A stretch of DNA of 64,000 nt from Amaranthus tricolor (taxonomy: Eukaryota; Streptophyta; Magnoliopsida; Caryophyllales; Amaranthaceae): assembly GCF_026212465.1 (NCBI RefSeq), contig NC_080047.1, positions 43,000,059 to 43,064,058 on the forward strand, in the 5' to 3' direction. A program made the translations under genes and the position numbers. A model generated the notes under the pieces. It saw only the letters and a program-made list of their open reading frames with translations. It was not told where the DNA came from and ran no database searches. Positions within the stretch are counted from its first letter, which is position 1. Every line of letters starts with the position of its first letter. Below, one piece after another: positions 23,986 through 37,279 of the stretch.

Positions 23986-24683
23986 GTTGAGATGAATTAA
24001 ATAAAATTTTATTTGACTATATTTTAACTTATATATTAAATATAAATTAGAAATTAAGAATAATTGATGAATGATATTCAAATAGCAGATTAGACATTTG
24101 AAAAGAAATAGAGTAAATAGTAATATATTCTCTCTTATCCTTTTCAATTTGCATCACTTTTTAGTTTAGTTTATTTTACTGATTTGATCCTTTTGTGATA
24201 ATAGTCTTATTTTCTTTCTTTTCATCGCTTTTTTTGTCTTATTCTCTAATATGATTCTCTTTCTACTAAATTCCACTGCAAATAGCAACCGTAGAAATTA
24301 TTACTTTGATTAGTACATAACTCAATTATTTATTTAATTAGAACTCATTATATTATTATTTATCTTAGTACTATTATAAATTCAAAACTACTAAAATAAA
24401 ATTATATATATTTTTTCTAAAGAAGAAAAAAAAAATAAAAGCAACATTAATTAATACTCCTAAGTAAAAGCAAAATATGGGAATATCCCATATTCCCATG
24501 GTCCTGGAAACTATTCCCTGCCCACTTTGTATGTCATTGATGGTGACATATTAGCGACATGCATCGTCTTCGTGGCTTATTTAAACCTTTATGATTATGT
24601 AATATAGCAATTATTTCATAATTCATACTTCTATATATGAAGTAGTAAAAGTATATAAATATATAATTTCAATGAATAGGCTA

Positions 24684-24716
<33 letters not shown>

Positions 24717-25505
24717 GAAAAAAACTAAGGTTGTTACTGGTTAAGTGTTGAATAAATTAAGAGATTAAATTTATTTTTCAAAATGTAGTATGTATAATCG
24801 ATTCTTTAAATAGTGATGTACTTTTTATTTAATGTGTTACTTACATGATTATGTCAATGGAAAATTTATAAATAAATGTGTATACTAATTAAAAATAAGT
24901 TTTGTACATTAAATAAGGATGAAATTATATTAAATCTAAAAGACGTTATATTATTAGTATTTTGGCGGAGAACAATTCCTTACATGTAAGAAGAGAAAGG
25001 GAATTACTTTAGATCGGCGGTTATAATCAAACCATTATAAAAAAGTTATGTAAAAAAATAGAGCGGCTCTTGTTAGAAACTATTTTTCGGTAAGACGACT
25101 TCAAATAAAGAGTTCATATACTTATAATATATATAAATGGACTATTTAATTCATATATGAGACTCATTTCTTGACGAGCCGTAAAAAAACCTTCAACAGT
25201 TGTTTTTGCATTGGAATCCCTAATTTTTGTTATCAAAGTCTAAACATTAATTAATCAAGAGCAATTACTTACCATTGATCACCTTGTGTAGTTTAAGATT
25301 GTTTTTCACGACATTAAATCTTCACCACAAAACCTACACATAAGAACACTATTTACTAATATATTAAATGAGATATATAGGGCGTTTTTATTAGTTTGAA
25401 AACAGTATAAAGGTAAAATGGACAAATAAAAAGTAATAATGAGTATATTTTATACATGCATAATATCGTTAAGACATTATTCAATTATAATATTTTTTTT
25501 GGTTT

Positions 25506-25714
25506 TCTAATGTTCTTTCCGTTAAAAAAATATTCCACTTTAGAGAGTGAAAAATTTAATTAAGGTTTTTGAGAAAAATATATCCATGTGAGATTTCATT
25601 AAATTTATTATTTTTTATAATTTTTCAATATTCATATTTAGAAGTATTAAGGCTTAAAATTTACTTTGAAAACTGTGAAAAAATAAATGAGAAAAAAAAA
25701 ATAACATAGGAGTA
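25506..25714. mobile_element. MITE related to 12711-12967 and 55601-55861
   Basis: The left part GTTCTTTCCGTTAAAAAAATATTCCAC and right part ending ATAGGAGTA are decayed inverted ends. The interior shares the ATATATCCATGTGAGAT-type block with the copy at 55601-55861. Confidence 0.5.
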
Positions 25715-27534
25715 TAAATATATGGTGTATTTGTTGACAAAAGTGGTTTACCAAAACAATAATCATGTAATATATATGGTGTATTTGTTGATAGAATTGG
25801 TTTGCTTGAAACAATAATAGCATAACCAAATTGAAAAATTTTTAAATATCCTGAATAATCGATGGGAGATCCTAATTTTTTTTTTCATCTTTCACTAATT
25901 TTGCACCTCTTTTAGTTTGAGAAAATTTCATTCTAGTGTATATCTTCTTATCATTGCCGCCCACCAACAACTGCCTCAAGTCGCCACACTCCATCGCGTT
26001 GAGTTTTATTTATTTATTTATTTATTTATTGAAATCATAAAGTTAAATAATCAATAAACCTTTTTTTTTTAAGTTCAAATTTTTAAATTTTTAAACTTTT
26101 ATTATTAATTTATCAAGCTAGAGTTGACATGTAAATTCAATTAATTGATATAGTTTGAACAACAATATAATTTATTTTCAAAGTCATGACTATTTTAAGA
26201 GTTAGGGTTTGGAATTTTAGTGGATTCGATAAATAAAAATTTGTCGATTTTGAAGACTATATTTATTAATATGCATTTATTGAAATTATTGCATTTTTAC
26301 CGTTTGAACATGTAATAATTCGAATACTTTTGTATTACTCGTTGTGTTCATTGTAATTCTTTTATAATTCCTCTGTTCCTTAATGAAATTCCTACAAGGA
26401 ATGTTTATGAGAATTAAGAAAAATAAAAGCTTTTAGATAGTAGATAAAGTATTATTTTATTAAATAATAATTTTGATGGAGGAAAACGTGAGGGTGTTAG
26501 AATCCTCTCCATTACTATTCTCTATTACACATTCTAAGATTTTGACACATATTTTAGAATAAAAAATAATATCTCAAAATTCCTTATATTTTCCTTCATT
26601 AAGCAATTCTAACCATTAGATTAAGCAATGGACTCTCCATTATATTTAAGCAATGGAGATTGGAGAGGATCTTAACTCGTTTTTTTAAAGTTAGTAGGAA
26701 ACATATGGGGGTTATAAAGAATATAAAAATGTTAAAATGAATTTAATAAAAGATATGTTGAGACCATAAGTATTATTAAAATATTAAAATGAGGCCGAAC
26801 AAGTTTTTTTTTTCAAAATTTATAATATAAATAGAAATATTTTTTATGAGAATAACAAATAAAATATTCTAAAATGGCAAATTACAACTTTTTTAAGGAA
26901 CCAATAGAGTATATTATAATTTCTCTTTAAAATATTATTGTACTACTATAAATTACTTGATATGATATATTATGGACCCGTAAAATAACCCACCCCATTT
27001 CACATTTTTGTACTCATCTCTATATAAGATTATAAGTCACATCCTTATATTGTTGGTATATGGAAGAAACACTTAATCCATCCGTGTACCCTATAATTCA
27101 AAGAAAACTTTATTGCTTTAATAAAACTTAATTATGTCGTTTATTCTAAAATTTAAAAGTTTACTTTTTTTTTTTCAAATGTGTATTTTTCTAATCCCAA
27201 TATAATCATTGCTCGGACTGTGGTTGGTTCCAATTACGCTCGGACCATCTCAAATCCGGACTCATATTTTTAAGTTTTTGTCGATCTAGACCCTGAACCA
27301 AATCTTTGATGTCTTAAAATTTTAGACTCAGATTCGAACATATTAGGTTTCATGGCTCCAGGTTTCTAATTAGGTCTTGATTCAGAGTAGGCTAGAAAAT
27401 CGCACAAATAAGAGGAATAAGGAGTTAATGCTTTCTTTAGGTGGTGACAATCAAACCCCTGTTTCAAGATGATATAGAAGTCCTAAATTACTATATTAAC
27501 CCATAATTTTCTGAGTCTTAATCTAAATTTTCAT

Positions 27535-27618
27535 GCATTACGTATTTTACAGTTTTAAAGTTTAATTAAGTCTATTGCATTACGTATTTTAAAGTTTTAA
27601 AGTTTAATTAAGTCTATA
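27535..27618 (+). repeat. 42-bp tandem duplication upstream of the first bHLH gene
   Basis: GCATTACGTATTTTACAGTT plus 22 more bases is repeated directly, with one or two differences, about 0.5 kb before the start codon. Confidence 0.85.
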
Positions 27619-27940
27619 ATGAATTTAAACCTCGCCCTAGGTGAATACCAATTATTGGCATTGGAGTAACTGAATGGACATGAGTTACCCACAATTTTTT
27701 TGACAATTATTTAATGTTTGTTTAATAATGTGAATAACATGTCTTTAGGTATCAACCATAAGTTGATGTTTCGGTAAAGTTGATTCCTTGATAAGAAAAT
27801 AGAGTTACACAATTTTAAATCTGATTTATCTTTCATTTCAAGTGGAATATTTTAACTTTCATTTAATTTAGTGTTAGTCTGACATTTTTATTTATTAATT
27901 AATCACTATCATTTACGTGGATGTACATGCACGATACACC

Positions 27941-27948
27941 TATAAATA
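27941..27948 (+). promoter_or_regulatory. Likely TATA box of the first bHLH gene
   Basis: TATAAATA about 155 bases before the ATG at 28103. An ACGTGG core (near 27916) lies about 25 bases upstream, a possible bHLH- or bZIP-type site. Confidence 0.55.
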
Positions 27949-28102
27949 GGCATACTAAGAACAATAGAGTTAAACCAATCAATAACATTTTCTCAATTAG
28001 CATACGATTAGCTAAAAATTATATTCCACTCCTCTAATCAAGGAATTAAAAATCAAAAGGAACCTTGAAATATTCATAAAATATATCTCTAAGTGCTAAA
28101 AA

Positions 28103-29716
28103 ATGTTCACATTGTCTTCTTTTTGCCCTACTTTAGGATGGGAATATCCCATAGATCAAATAGTAAAAGACCAAACTTTTCCTTATAATTTGAACTTAGA
28201 TTCTACATTTCTTGTTGATTTTTCAACATCATCTCAAGCACAAAACTATGGAGATCATGATCATCATCATCAATTTGATCATGATCATCATATTAAAAGA
28301 GCACAAAGTGATGAATCACCAAATGGTACAAGTTCAAATGATCATTATCAAAGCTCTTTATTAGCAAAGAAACTTAGTCATAATGCAAGTGAAAGAGTTA
28401 GAAGAAAGAAGATTAGCAATTTATATTCTTCACTTAGAGCTTTGCTTCCTACTAATCATCTAAAGGTACTAATTCCATTTTTTTAAAATTTTTTTTATAT
28501 TATTTAGTAAAATAATGGCTTTTTTTTAACCATATTCTTGATTGAGCAATAAGTTTAAATTTTTTTTTTTGTAGTTCTATAGTGGTTCTTATGATAAATA
28601 TAATGATCCTATCAAAAAATTTAATAAAATAAAAATTTACTAAGTTTTTAAATTGATTTTTAGATTATTGGTAATTTGAAAATGTTTGATTTGGAAAAAA
28701 TTACGACGAATAATTCATCTCATATTAGAATTACTTTTTGAGATAATTGGTAACTTTTAAATAAATCTATTAGTAACAAAATATTTTATAAAATTTTAAA
28801 GTATTTTTGATTTTATTGGTAATTTTATAATTTACAAAGTTGCTTTCTATTTTAAAATATTTAATTCTATTTTATTTATTTTTCATTAGTAAAAAACTAA
28901 ATTGCTCCAATCTCACGCACACACATTCGAATAATTAATGATAATGATATAGTGGCTACCTTTTGATTTCAGATTAGGATGATTTACATAGTAAATTGAT
29001 TGATAAATCATTTGTATTTCTCATCTATATAATATTGTAAATAATAAATAAAATTAAAGATCAATTAAAAACTCCATCTTTATTATTACTACAATAAAGC
29101 TTGTATAATACATCTCTCCATAATGATGACATAGTGTTGTATACCTCTTTGTTTTAAAATTCATTACTAGCTAGTTACTAGATTAATAAGTACATGTGAA
29201 TTTCTCCATTTTTTATTGATGAGGTATTTAAGTTTCCTAGACCATAAAGAGAATATACTCGTATATTCTCTACCATAACAAATAATCCAAAATTTCTTGT
29301 TAATTGTTACTAGGTGTTCAATGGGCGGATCCTCATTTTGAGCCCTTATCCAGCCTGTTTTTAGAAGGATTTTGTAAGGGTCAGGCTGAAAGCATGCTAT
29401 ACTATAATTAAAATAAAGCAGACTATAAAAGGGCTCAATAAGGGCTGAAAACGAGTATTTATAAATAGTATAATTAATGTATAATTTAAACATTATAAAT
29501 GACAATGTCAATGAAATTATTAATATTTTTTCAATCTAACTATTATAAATGATAATTTAATTGTTATAAATTGATAAAGAGGGATTAAAATAAATTTAGT
29601 AGTAGAAATGGGTCGGGTTAGGCCGGCCCGGTCTTTATCCAGCCTATTGAACACTCCTACTAGTAACATTTAAAATCAAAAATGTAAAAAAAACAAAAGG
29701 AATGCAAATGTTTACG

Positions 29717-29747
<31 letters not shown>

Positions 29748-31490
29748 GGATTTCACTCGTAATATAATCGAACGCCCTTAAATTTCGAGTCAAAGGTTTC
29801 ACTATGTTGTAACCTTATCTTCTATGACAAGAGTACCCTCTTCTGACTTTTATCACAACTTCTTTAAATGTGATATGGTATTGAATATGTCGGTCATGAT
29901 ATGAATACCATGGATTTTAGATATTTATTTTTATGTTTTCTAATTAATCATCGTACCAATAATAATTATACTTAAAGCATAATTTAATTTTTTTTATTAC
30001 AGAAAAAATTAAGCATTCCAGGGACAGTTGTAAAAGTGGTAGAATATATTCCTGAGCTCCAACAAGAAGTGGAGGATTTGATTCGTAAAAAGGAAGAGTT
30101 CTTATCAAAACTTTCCAAATTACAAGGAAATGCACGTGATTTTATTCTTGAAGAAAAACCTAAAAATTGCATTATCAATGAAACGACATCGTTTTCGATT
30201 AGTGCAAATAAATTGGGTGATAAAGATATAATGATTCAAATTTCATCATTTGAGACAATTAAATTATATGAAGCTCTTTTGCTCCTTGAACAAAATGGTT
30301 ATTTTGTTGTTGATGTTTCTTCTTTTCAATCTTTTGGAGGAATTACATTTTACAATATACATTTATCGGTGAGTATCTTTGATATTAATTTAATTTTTTT
30401 TTATTTCGGCATAAATTAAAGTATTTTATAGGCAAAAACAGAGAAATTTAGTGGAAGATAAAACTTCAAATCAAAGAGCCATTAAAATAACCTATAATCT
30501 TCGATTTTTTCTATGCCCTTTTTAATTAAAGACTTATAGAATATAGATGTTGGATTATTAATGGGAGGGCCCTATTAGTAATTTGGTAATTTGTGAAAGG
30601 AAGAAGAACCTTGAGTCTTTCTAAGCAAATACCTCTTAGATTATACTAACTTAAAACTTAGATCTATTAGACTAGAAACAACAAAGTAAGTTGGAATAGA
30701 ACTGTCTTTTAAGTATTTAAATATTAAAGTCAATACTTTTAAGTATTTAAGTAATAAACATGTATAGATGATTGACAGTTTGTTTTGAGAGTTGTGTTTA
30801 ATTTTTGTTGGTTAGAAACAACCTAAAAATATAGATAACATAATCTCATTAGAACTCCAAAAAATAATTTTATATTAGTGAGGTGAAATTAAAAAGAAAA
30901 GGTTCCATAGTGACTCTAGAAAGGAATCATAATCAGTATATATTAATCAATAATAAAAAAGTAGGTAGTAATAAAACAATCTTTTATTCATTTAAATATT
31001 AAAGTCAATATTTTTATTGCAAGTCGCAATATATATATATATATAAACATCTATTTAAAGTTTTTTTTTTGTTCAAAGCAACCTAAAACCATAGTTGTTA
31101 GAGCTAGCAAAACCCAATTAGACACCATATGTGACACAACATTAACAACTTTAAAAACTTGATCCTTGATTAAGCATCAGGTAATGGAATATCTTATACT
31201 AATAATTTTAAGACTTTATATATAGGAGTATACTCTTTGTTGTTCATATAAACAATACCTCTACTTATAATTTTTTTAATTTTAAAAAGCGCTCACATAA
31301 AAAAAAAGACATATATGTTTATTTAATGCATAATTGCTAAGAAAATATTTTGGGTAAAATGTGACAGATGGAAGGAAGTTTCACCCAAAATGTCCAACAA
31401 TTGAATGAAGCATTGCAATCCCTGATACAACAGCAGAAACAAAAGCAATTACAACAGCCTAAAATCCATTTTGATCTTTTGAACTTCTAA
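28103..31490 (+). CDS. ORG2-like: bHLH transcription factor, subgroup Ib (ORG2/bHLH38-like), copy 1
   Basis: Three exons: 28103-28465, 30003-30368 and 31368-31490, all phase 0 with GT-AG borders, giving 283 aa. An N-terminal FCPTLGWEYP motif matches the FGW-type N-terminus of Ib proteins. A His/Asp-rich stretch lies at residues 51-63. The bHLH starts at HNASERVRRKK (His93, Glu97, Arg101 contact the E-box) and the second helix starts in exon 2 at KLSIPGTV. The C-terminal half ends in an ACT-like fold (MIQISSF to FYNIHLS). Exon 3 adds a Gln-rich tail of 40 aa, longer than in the other two copies. In Arabidopsis these proteins pair with FIT to switch on iron-uptake genes under iron shortage; that role here is inferred from the family. 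Intron 1 is 1.5 kb and holds a small inverted-repeat element. Confidence 0.88.
29311..29659. mobile_element. Small TIR element inside intron 1 of bHLH copy 1
   Basis: The ends TAGGTGTTCAATGGGC and GCCTATTGAACACTCCTA are inverted repeats with few mismatches. The element is richer in G+C at the ends (GGTCGGGTTAGGCCGGCCCGG near 29610). The target duplication is not clear; TACTA is shared at the edges. Confidence 0.6.
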
Positions 31491-32075
31491 AGTTTTGTAA
31501 TATTAAAACTTAAATGTAATCTTGAAATATAGGCAGAGTTATTAGTGAATGAAGATTAGCCATCCCTTATCTTCCAAATCAGTATGTGGCATTATATGTG
31601 TATACGTATAATCTATTTTTGTTCTATGCTTATGTCACAATGCAATATTCGATGATTTTGCTGTTAATATAATGTAGACTGAACATTTTATTACTAGATT
31701 TGTTATTTGTTCAAATTTTATAAAATTTGGCCCAACTCTCTAGACTCTAGAGAAGTTTACTTATCTAATTCTCCATTGTAACATTTTCTCGTATTTATCT
31801 TAAAATATCAATATGATACTTTTACTTATTTTTTATTATGTTCTGTAAATTTAAAATATAGATCAAAATATTCTATAGGCAATAAAAGATGGGAGATTCG
31901 ATCATCTTATAAGTTGTGAGGAATGAACATCATCAAAAAAATTTTCTACCATTAGAAAAGCTTATAATTCTTTAAGTTAAGAAACAAAATAATGGAGTAG
32001 ACTTTTTAAACCAAGAGGAATGTTCTAATTAATCTAGCTTTATCTCCATCTCAACAAAATGTCACCTACATTTAA

Positions 32076-32085
<10 letters not shown>

Positions 32086-32158
<73 letters not shown>
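32086..32158. repeat. (TA)n microsatellite
   Basis: About 36 TA units, 0.6 kb after bHLH copy 1. Confidence 0.97.
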
Positions 32159-32160
<2 letters not shown>

Positions 32161-32311
32161 CACCTTTAATTTTATACTTTTCGCATTTTTTTTAGTATGT
32201 CTCGTTTATTTATCCATATTTCTTTTTACAAAAATATTCGCATTACTTTCTTAAATTTCATTTATACATTTCTACTCATAACCGCTTCTTTATCTTTGTG
32301 TTTTATAGCAA

Positions 32312-32558
32312 CGCAAATTCTTGTGAGAGACGGTCTCTTTGAGAGACCTTCTCTAATTTCGCCAGTCCATTATATTTATTTTTAAAATATTGTAAATAAG
32401 CATTAAAAATAATATAAATAGACATTTGAGATATTGTAAGCAGACATTAAGAATATAATAAGTAAACATAAAGGATAATGTAAGTAGGCATTAAAAATAC
32501 GGTAAATAAGCATTAAGTTTTAATGGGCCTGAAAGACGGTCTCTCAAGAGACTAGTTG
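32312..32558. mobile_element. MULE-type MITE with 9-bp target duplication
   Basis: TTATAGCAA occurs at 32303-32311 and again at 32559-32567. The ends carry GAGAGACGGTCTC-type inverted sequence (TTGTGAGAGACGGTC against CTCTTGAGAGACCGTC). The interior has about six degenerate copies of a 22-bp unit like GTAAATAAGCATTAAAAATA. Confidence 0.8.
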
Positions 32559-33489
32559 TTATAGCAATTTCAAATGTATGGTCATCATTTTTTTAAGAGC
32601 TACTCTTGTAAGGGATTGTGTGTTAATGAGATCAAACAACTTCAAACAAGAAGTTGATATTTTCATAAAATGTATGAAATAAAATATTTAAACCATTTAT
32701 AAAACACGTCTAAATAAGGTTTCTCATATAACAATTTGTGTTTTTTTTAATACACTTACTAGTGTAGCATATTGGCATAATTCTTCAAGTTTGGCCCATT
32801 TCGTTAAATTTTGGCCTGTTTCCTTACTCTACTTGCTGCCACAACCCGGGCCATTACGCTTGCAGCAACTACTTCCTAGTTTACATATTTTAAGCTTAAA
32901 GTAATCAAAAAAATTTCTTTAATCTAAATTTTTTACTTTAGTTAACACTAAGTGTCAATTCTATGAAATTTACTTTAGGATTTTTAATTTTTAGAGTTTT
33001 CTAATTTAAAATTCAAAAGTAAGAAATAAAATAAAAATCAAAAATCAAAAATATAAAAGCAGGTATCTAAAAGCAAACATTTTGTATAAATTTTAATTTA
33101 AGATGATTTGATCATGAGTCTGTTAAAAATGAGGCTGAATACTCACTTTTAATTTACATTGAAATAGCGTAGATTACGATAAGGAATTTATTAGAAACTA
33201 TCCCTATCAAAAATGATTAATCATTAAATTAATTATGACACGAGCATTCGTAAGACAAGCACGAGCCATTCACACACATTATATATTACAATAATCAAAA
33301 CTAAGTATTTATATATTAAATATTCATTTTATTAAATTAATAACACAAGATGACACGAGCTGTCTAATAGGAATTATATTTTCTATTCATTTTGACTTAT
33401 ACTTGTCACGCTTCAAATTAGTTATTTTTATATATGCTTATACATATTTAACATAAATTTATTACAACTTAATTATTATAACATAGATG

Positions 33490-33497
33490 TATAAATA
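33490..33497 (+). promoter_or_regulatory. Likely TATA box of bHLH copy 2
   Basis: TATAAATA 70 bases before the ATG at 33560, a spacing that gives a 5' UTR of roughly 40 bases. Confidence 0.55.
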
Positions 33498-33559
33498 GTA
33501 AACATAAACACCAAAATCCTATGTTTTTTCTATATCAAGAAACCAAATAATTAAGAAAA

Positions 33560-35777
33560 ATGTTGGCAATGTCTAGTCTAATTTGCCCTAATTTTGGATG
33601 GGAGTATCCCTTAGAATTAGGGACATACCAAAACTTTGATACATTTGATTTAGATTATGTATTTCTTCCTAATAGTTGTGATTCAACTCAAGATTACCAT
33701 GAAAATCAAAATGAATCGCCACAAAGTACAAATTCACACGGCAATACGAGTTCAATTAATCATTATGATAATGTAAATCGTAGTGAATCACTACAAGGTA
33801 ATACGAGTTCAATTGATCGTTATGATAATGTAAATCATGGCGAATCGCTACAAGGTAATACGAGTTCAACGGATCAATTTGATGATCCAAAATTAGTGAA
33901 GAAGTTTAATCATAATGCAAGTGAAAGAGAAAGAAGAAAAAAGATTAATAGCATGTATGCGTCTCTACGTGCCTTGCTTCCTACAACCAATCAAAAGGTA
34001 ATAATTTCTTAGTTTAATCTTTTCCTAGAAATAATATATTCTTTATGATATAAATAATTTAATTTTTTGTCAACCAAATAAATTCTTAATAATAAAAAGT
34101 TACTATAAAGATTTTCATTTTCCAAAACAAAATTCCTAAAATTAATTTTGAAAGGAAAATTTAGCCACAATAGCACTAATAACAAATTACCTTAAAGATT
34201 ATTTTTGAATAAAATTACTTAGAATCAATTATAATTTTAAAATGTAAAATATAAAACCCATTTATTATTTTTAAATTAAATTTGCATTTACATTATTTGG
34301 AAAAAGTAACAACAGTAATTAATAAAATGACTTATATTTAATAATACGAAGAACAACACTTTAAATTAAATATTTGTATTAATTAGCGTTAAAAGTCAAC
34401 TAGCGTCACAATAGAACTGCCCCTGACTATATTATAATGCTTCATTAAATATTTGTATTTTTATCTGATTGAAGTTATATTAAATTTGAAAATAACTTTT
34501 TTGTTATCACTAGCAAAAGTAAAGTTGTATATATTGGATTCGACAAATCCCGTCTAGACGAGTCATTTAATAAAATTGAATTAATCAAATAGTGTTGTAT
34601 AATTTTAAATTTGTATTAATTTGCAAATAATTTTGATTATGATACAGAGAAAACCAAGCATTCCAACAACAGTTGCAAGGGTGCTAGAATATATACCTCA
34701 GCTACAAAATGAAGTGAAGAATTTAACTCAAAAAAAGGAACTTCTTTTATCAAAAATGGGAGCATTTCATGAAGAAAAATGTGAAATAAATCCTATTATT
34801 AATAATAAGGAAACATCATCTAATTGTTTAATATCTACAAATAAATTGGGAAATCAAGAAATGGTGATCCAAATATCAGCATTTGAGAGAACACCAATTT
34901 ATGAAGCACTTCTTTTTCTTGAAAAGAATCATCATTTTGTCATTGATGTTAATTCTTTTCAATCCTTTGGAGGAAGGACATTCTACAATATACATTTATG
35001 GGTAAGTATATATATTTTTTGTCATTTTACATCGTCTCTAATTTAGCCGATCTCAATTGATAGGATTAAGACTCTTACATTATTATACGTGATGTCTAAT
35101 ATGGGTTTTGGCCTACTCTACTATAGAAGTTCATCCACCACTATGATGAATAAAATGAAAAAAAGTTCTATTAAAATTTTAATTTATTCTTTTTTTCGGT
35201 TATTTTGCCCTTTTTCTTTTGGTCCGAAAACTAAAAAGTTGAATATAAATAAATAATAGGTTAAAATAGTGTGGTATTTAGAAAAGAAAATGAAGATAAA
35301 GAGTTAAAGCACTAAGGTCATATTTAAGAATAAAAATAGGATAAATTCACTGAAACAGACAAAAATTAAAAATTGGACAAATTAAATGAGACCAAAAAGC
35401 ATTAATTTTAGGTGTCAAAATATAAATTTTTTAGAAATGATTTATTCAAAATTGTGAATATTAGTCTACATGTTACTAAGTATAATTAGCAAAAATTAAT
35501 GTGGTTACATTTTAATTTATTCAAGTATATACGTGTGTTCGACAAAAATATATAGTTTTAAATATGTGAGTCAATTTTAAAAAAATTTTAACAATATAGC
35601 ATGTTAATATTTTTCATTTATTTAACTAAATTTAATTTCAACTAATTATATACGGGTTGTAATGCTCACATAACTAATTTTATTGTGTGTTGTGCGTTTG
35701 TATACTAGGTGGAAGGAAACTATACCGTGAACTTAGAAAAGTTGAAAGAGGTCCTCACATTCCATGGCGAATCTTGA
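33560..35777 (+). CDS. ORG2-like: bHLH transcription factor, subgroup Ib (ORG2/bHLH38-like), copy 2
   Basis: Exons 33560-33997, 34648-35001 and 35709-35777 join in phase 0 to give 286 aa. The ATG at 33569 is an alternative start and is the one shared with copy 3. The N-terminus has CPNFGWEYPLEL. A Ser/Asn-rich stretch contains a 19-residue tandem repeat (GNTSS...YDNVN...ESLQ) that copies 1 and 3 lack. The bHLH starts at HNASERERRKK (His118, Glu122, Arg126) and continues in exon 2 from RKPSIPTTV. A coiled-coil extension (EYIPQLQNEVKNLTQKKE) and the ACT-like region end with FYNIHLW. Exon 3 gives a short tail with the VEGNY block. Function is inferred as for copy 1, namely iron-deficiency regulation with a FIT-type partner. 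Confidence 0.9.
33740..33880 (+). repeat. 57-bp in-frame tandem repeat inside exon 1 of bHLH copy 2
   Basis: Two full units (33740-33796 and 33797-33853) and a partial third. Each starts with GGNAATACGAGTTCAA and encodes GNTSS followed by a Tyr-Asp-Asn-Val-Asn segment. The length is a multiple of three, so the frame is kept. Confidence 0.9.
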
Positions 35778-35896
35778 CCCAACTTTTTTTTTAATAGTTA
35801 ATAGTATTGGTGGAGTAAAAATTAATAAACTTTTAAAAAGTTTTGTGTAATTATAAAAATTATGATATCTTTCTAATAATTTTGTACTTTAAACAC

Positions 35897-35991
<95 letters not shown>

Positions 35992-37271
35992 AATATAATT
36001 TAATGTTGATGCCTCCAATTTTTCGAGATTCTGTATAGTCAAATATGTTGAATATACTTAAAATCTCCCCACTATAATTATATACTATTTTGCTTTTATA
36101 CAACGAGATACAAGCACAAGCGCAAACAGAAACGCAGATGCATATAATCAAAACCAAAAAATGTTGAAAATTATGAGCTCTTTGTAATTGATGATTTAAT
36201 AGTCATTTGGAGCTATATATTAGCTTGAACTACTTTATTGAGATGTCTAAACTTCATCACAATTTATGATAATAGTAAGCTACTATAAAAATATAAATTT
36301 CTTTTTTAGCCTCAATTCAATATAGATAATTGTGACAGCGTTTTCACTTAATTAGAAATTGTTAATACGATATATAAAACAAGAACCATCTACAAAACAA
36401 CTAACAATCACCAGAATGTCATAAAGTGATTTTCATAGTAGGGTTTGCAAGGGTGGAGTTAGGCAATCTTTTATCCTTGTTAGTAATAATAAAAATATTA
36501 TTTTTAATTGACTCTTAGTAGAAAACATTATCTGAACTTCACATAAATAAAACGTATATATTTGATGAATCATTTTGATATGGTTTACTATAATTTAATG
36601 AAAGCAAAGAACCATTTGCTTTGAATCAATTTAAATAATAAAGGATTGTAATTTGTAAAATAAAATAGTCATATTTAAGTCATAAATAAATAAATAAAAC
36701 AATTAAAACCAAAGTGGGTAGTCACAAGTCACAACTCTCAACTCTCTTGTACCCTTCATTTGGACTACACTGCTTGCAATGTCTAATTTACGTTTGCCGT
36801 TGGTGGGCTTGTGATGATCTTGCTAATGAACGTCCATAATCCTGGGTGGTGTTCGTTAATATACAACGATATAAAACAATTTAAGTAGTAAATATCTTAA
36901 ACTTTGAATTATATAAGTATATATTATTAATTATACTAGCATAAATTTTTAAATTGTCAAATCATACATTAAAATATATTATATTGTTATTTATGATTTT
37001 TTCTAATTTACTCTTTTAAATATATTATTTCCCTTGTTGACAAGCACTCTCAAGCATTCATTAGCTTTTACCTTCTGAAAAATGCCGGAGAAACTTAGGA
37101 GAATAGGGTGGGGTTACATCGATGTTAAATGTTATTAAGTAATAATTATACAAACTCTTTATTTTATCTCATATATCCGTGTTCAATCCTTAACATTCGG
37201 ATATGAATATGTCATTTTGGGGCTTAACCATCAACTTAAGTTGATGGTTCAGGCCTAGGATATGTTCGCAT
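35778..37271. other. Spacer after bHLH copy 2
   Basis: Includes (TA)n at 35901-35987. No gene is seen, and the open frames over the repeat are artefacts. Confidence 0.6.
35901..35987. repeat. (TA)n microsatellite
   Basis: About 43 TA units, 0.12 kb after the stop codon of bHLH copy 2, probably within or just past its 3' UTR. Confidence 0.97.
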
Positions 37272-37279
37272 GTTCTCCT

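Larger units (their letters stand above)
22186..27534. other. Long gene-poor stretch with simple repeats
   Basis: No gene could be supported. It contains T-run 22926-22946, (TA)n 23446-23538, a 45-bp tandem duplication near 23895-23985, an A-run near 24690-24715, a MITE at 25506-25714 and a (TTTA)n run near 26003-26030. A GGGAATATCCC palindrome lies near 24480. Confidence 0.5.
31491..33489. other. Spacer between bHLH copies 1 and 2
   Basis: Contains the putative 3' UTR of copy 1, (TA)n at 32086-32158 and the MITE at 32312-32558. No other gene is seen; the open frame at 32197-32385 runs into the MITE. Confidence 0.6.

Noticed and set aside
24478..24500. TGGGAATATCCCA similar to the start of bHLH copy 1 coding sequence
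   Set aside because: Only a 13-bp palindrome; no further similarity, so not a fourth bHLH remnant.
30036..30419. Second exon of bHLH copy 1 read as its own gene
   Set aside because: It starts after an intron acceptor (ACAG at 29999-30002) and completes the bHLH of exon 1; the same holds for 34621-35046 and 43318-43653.
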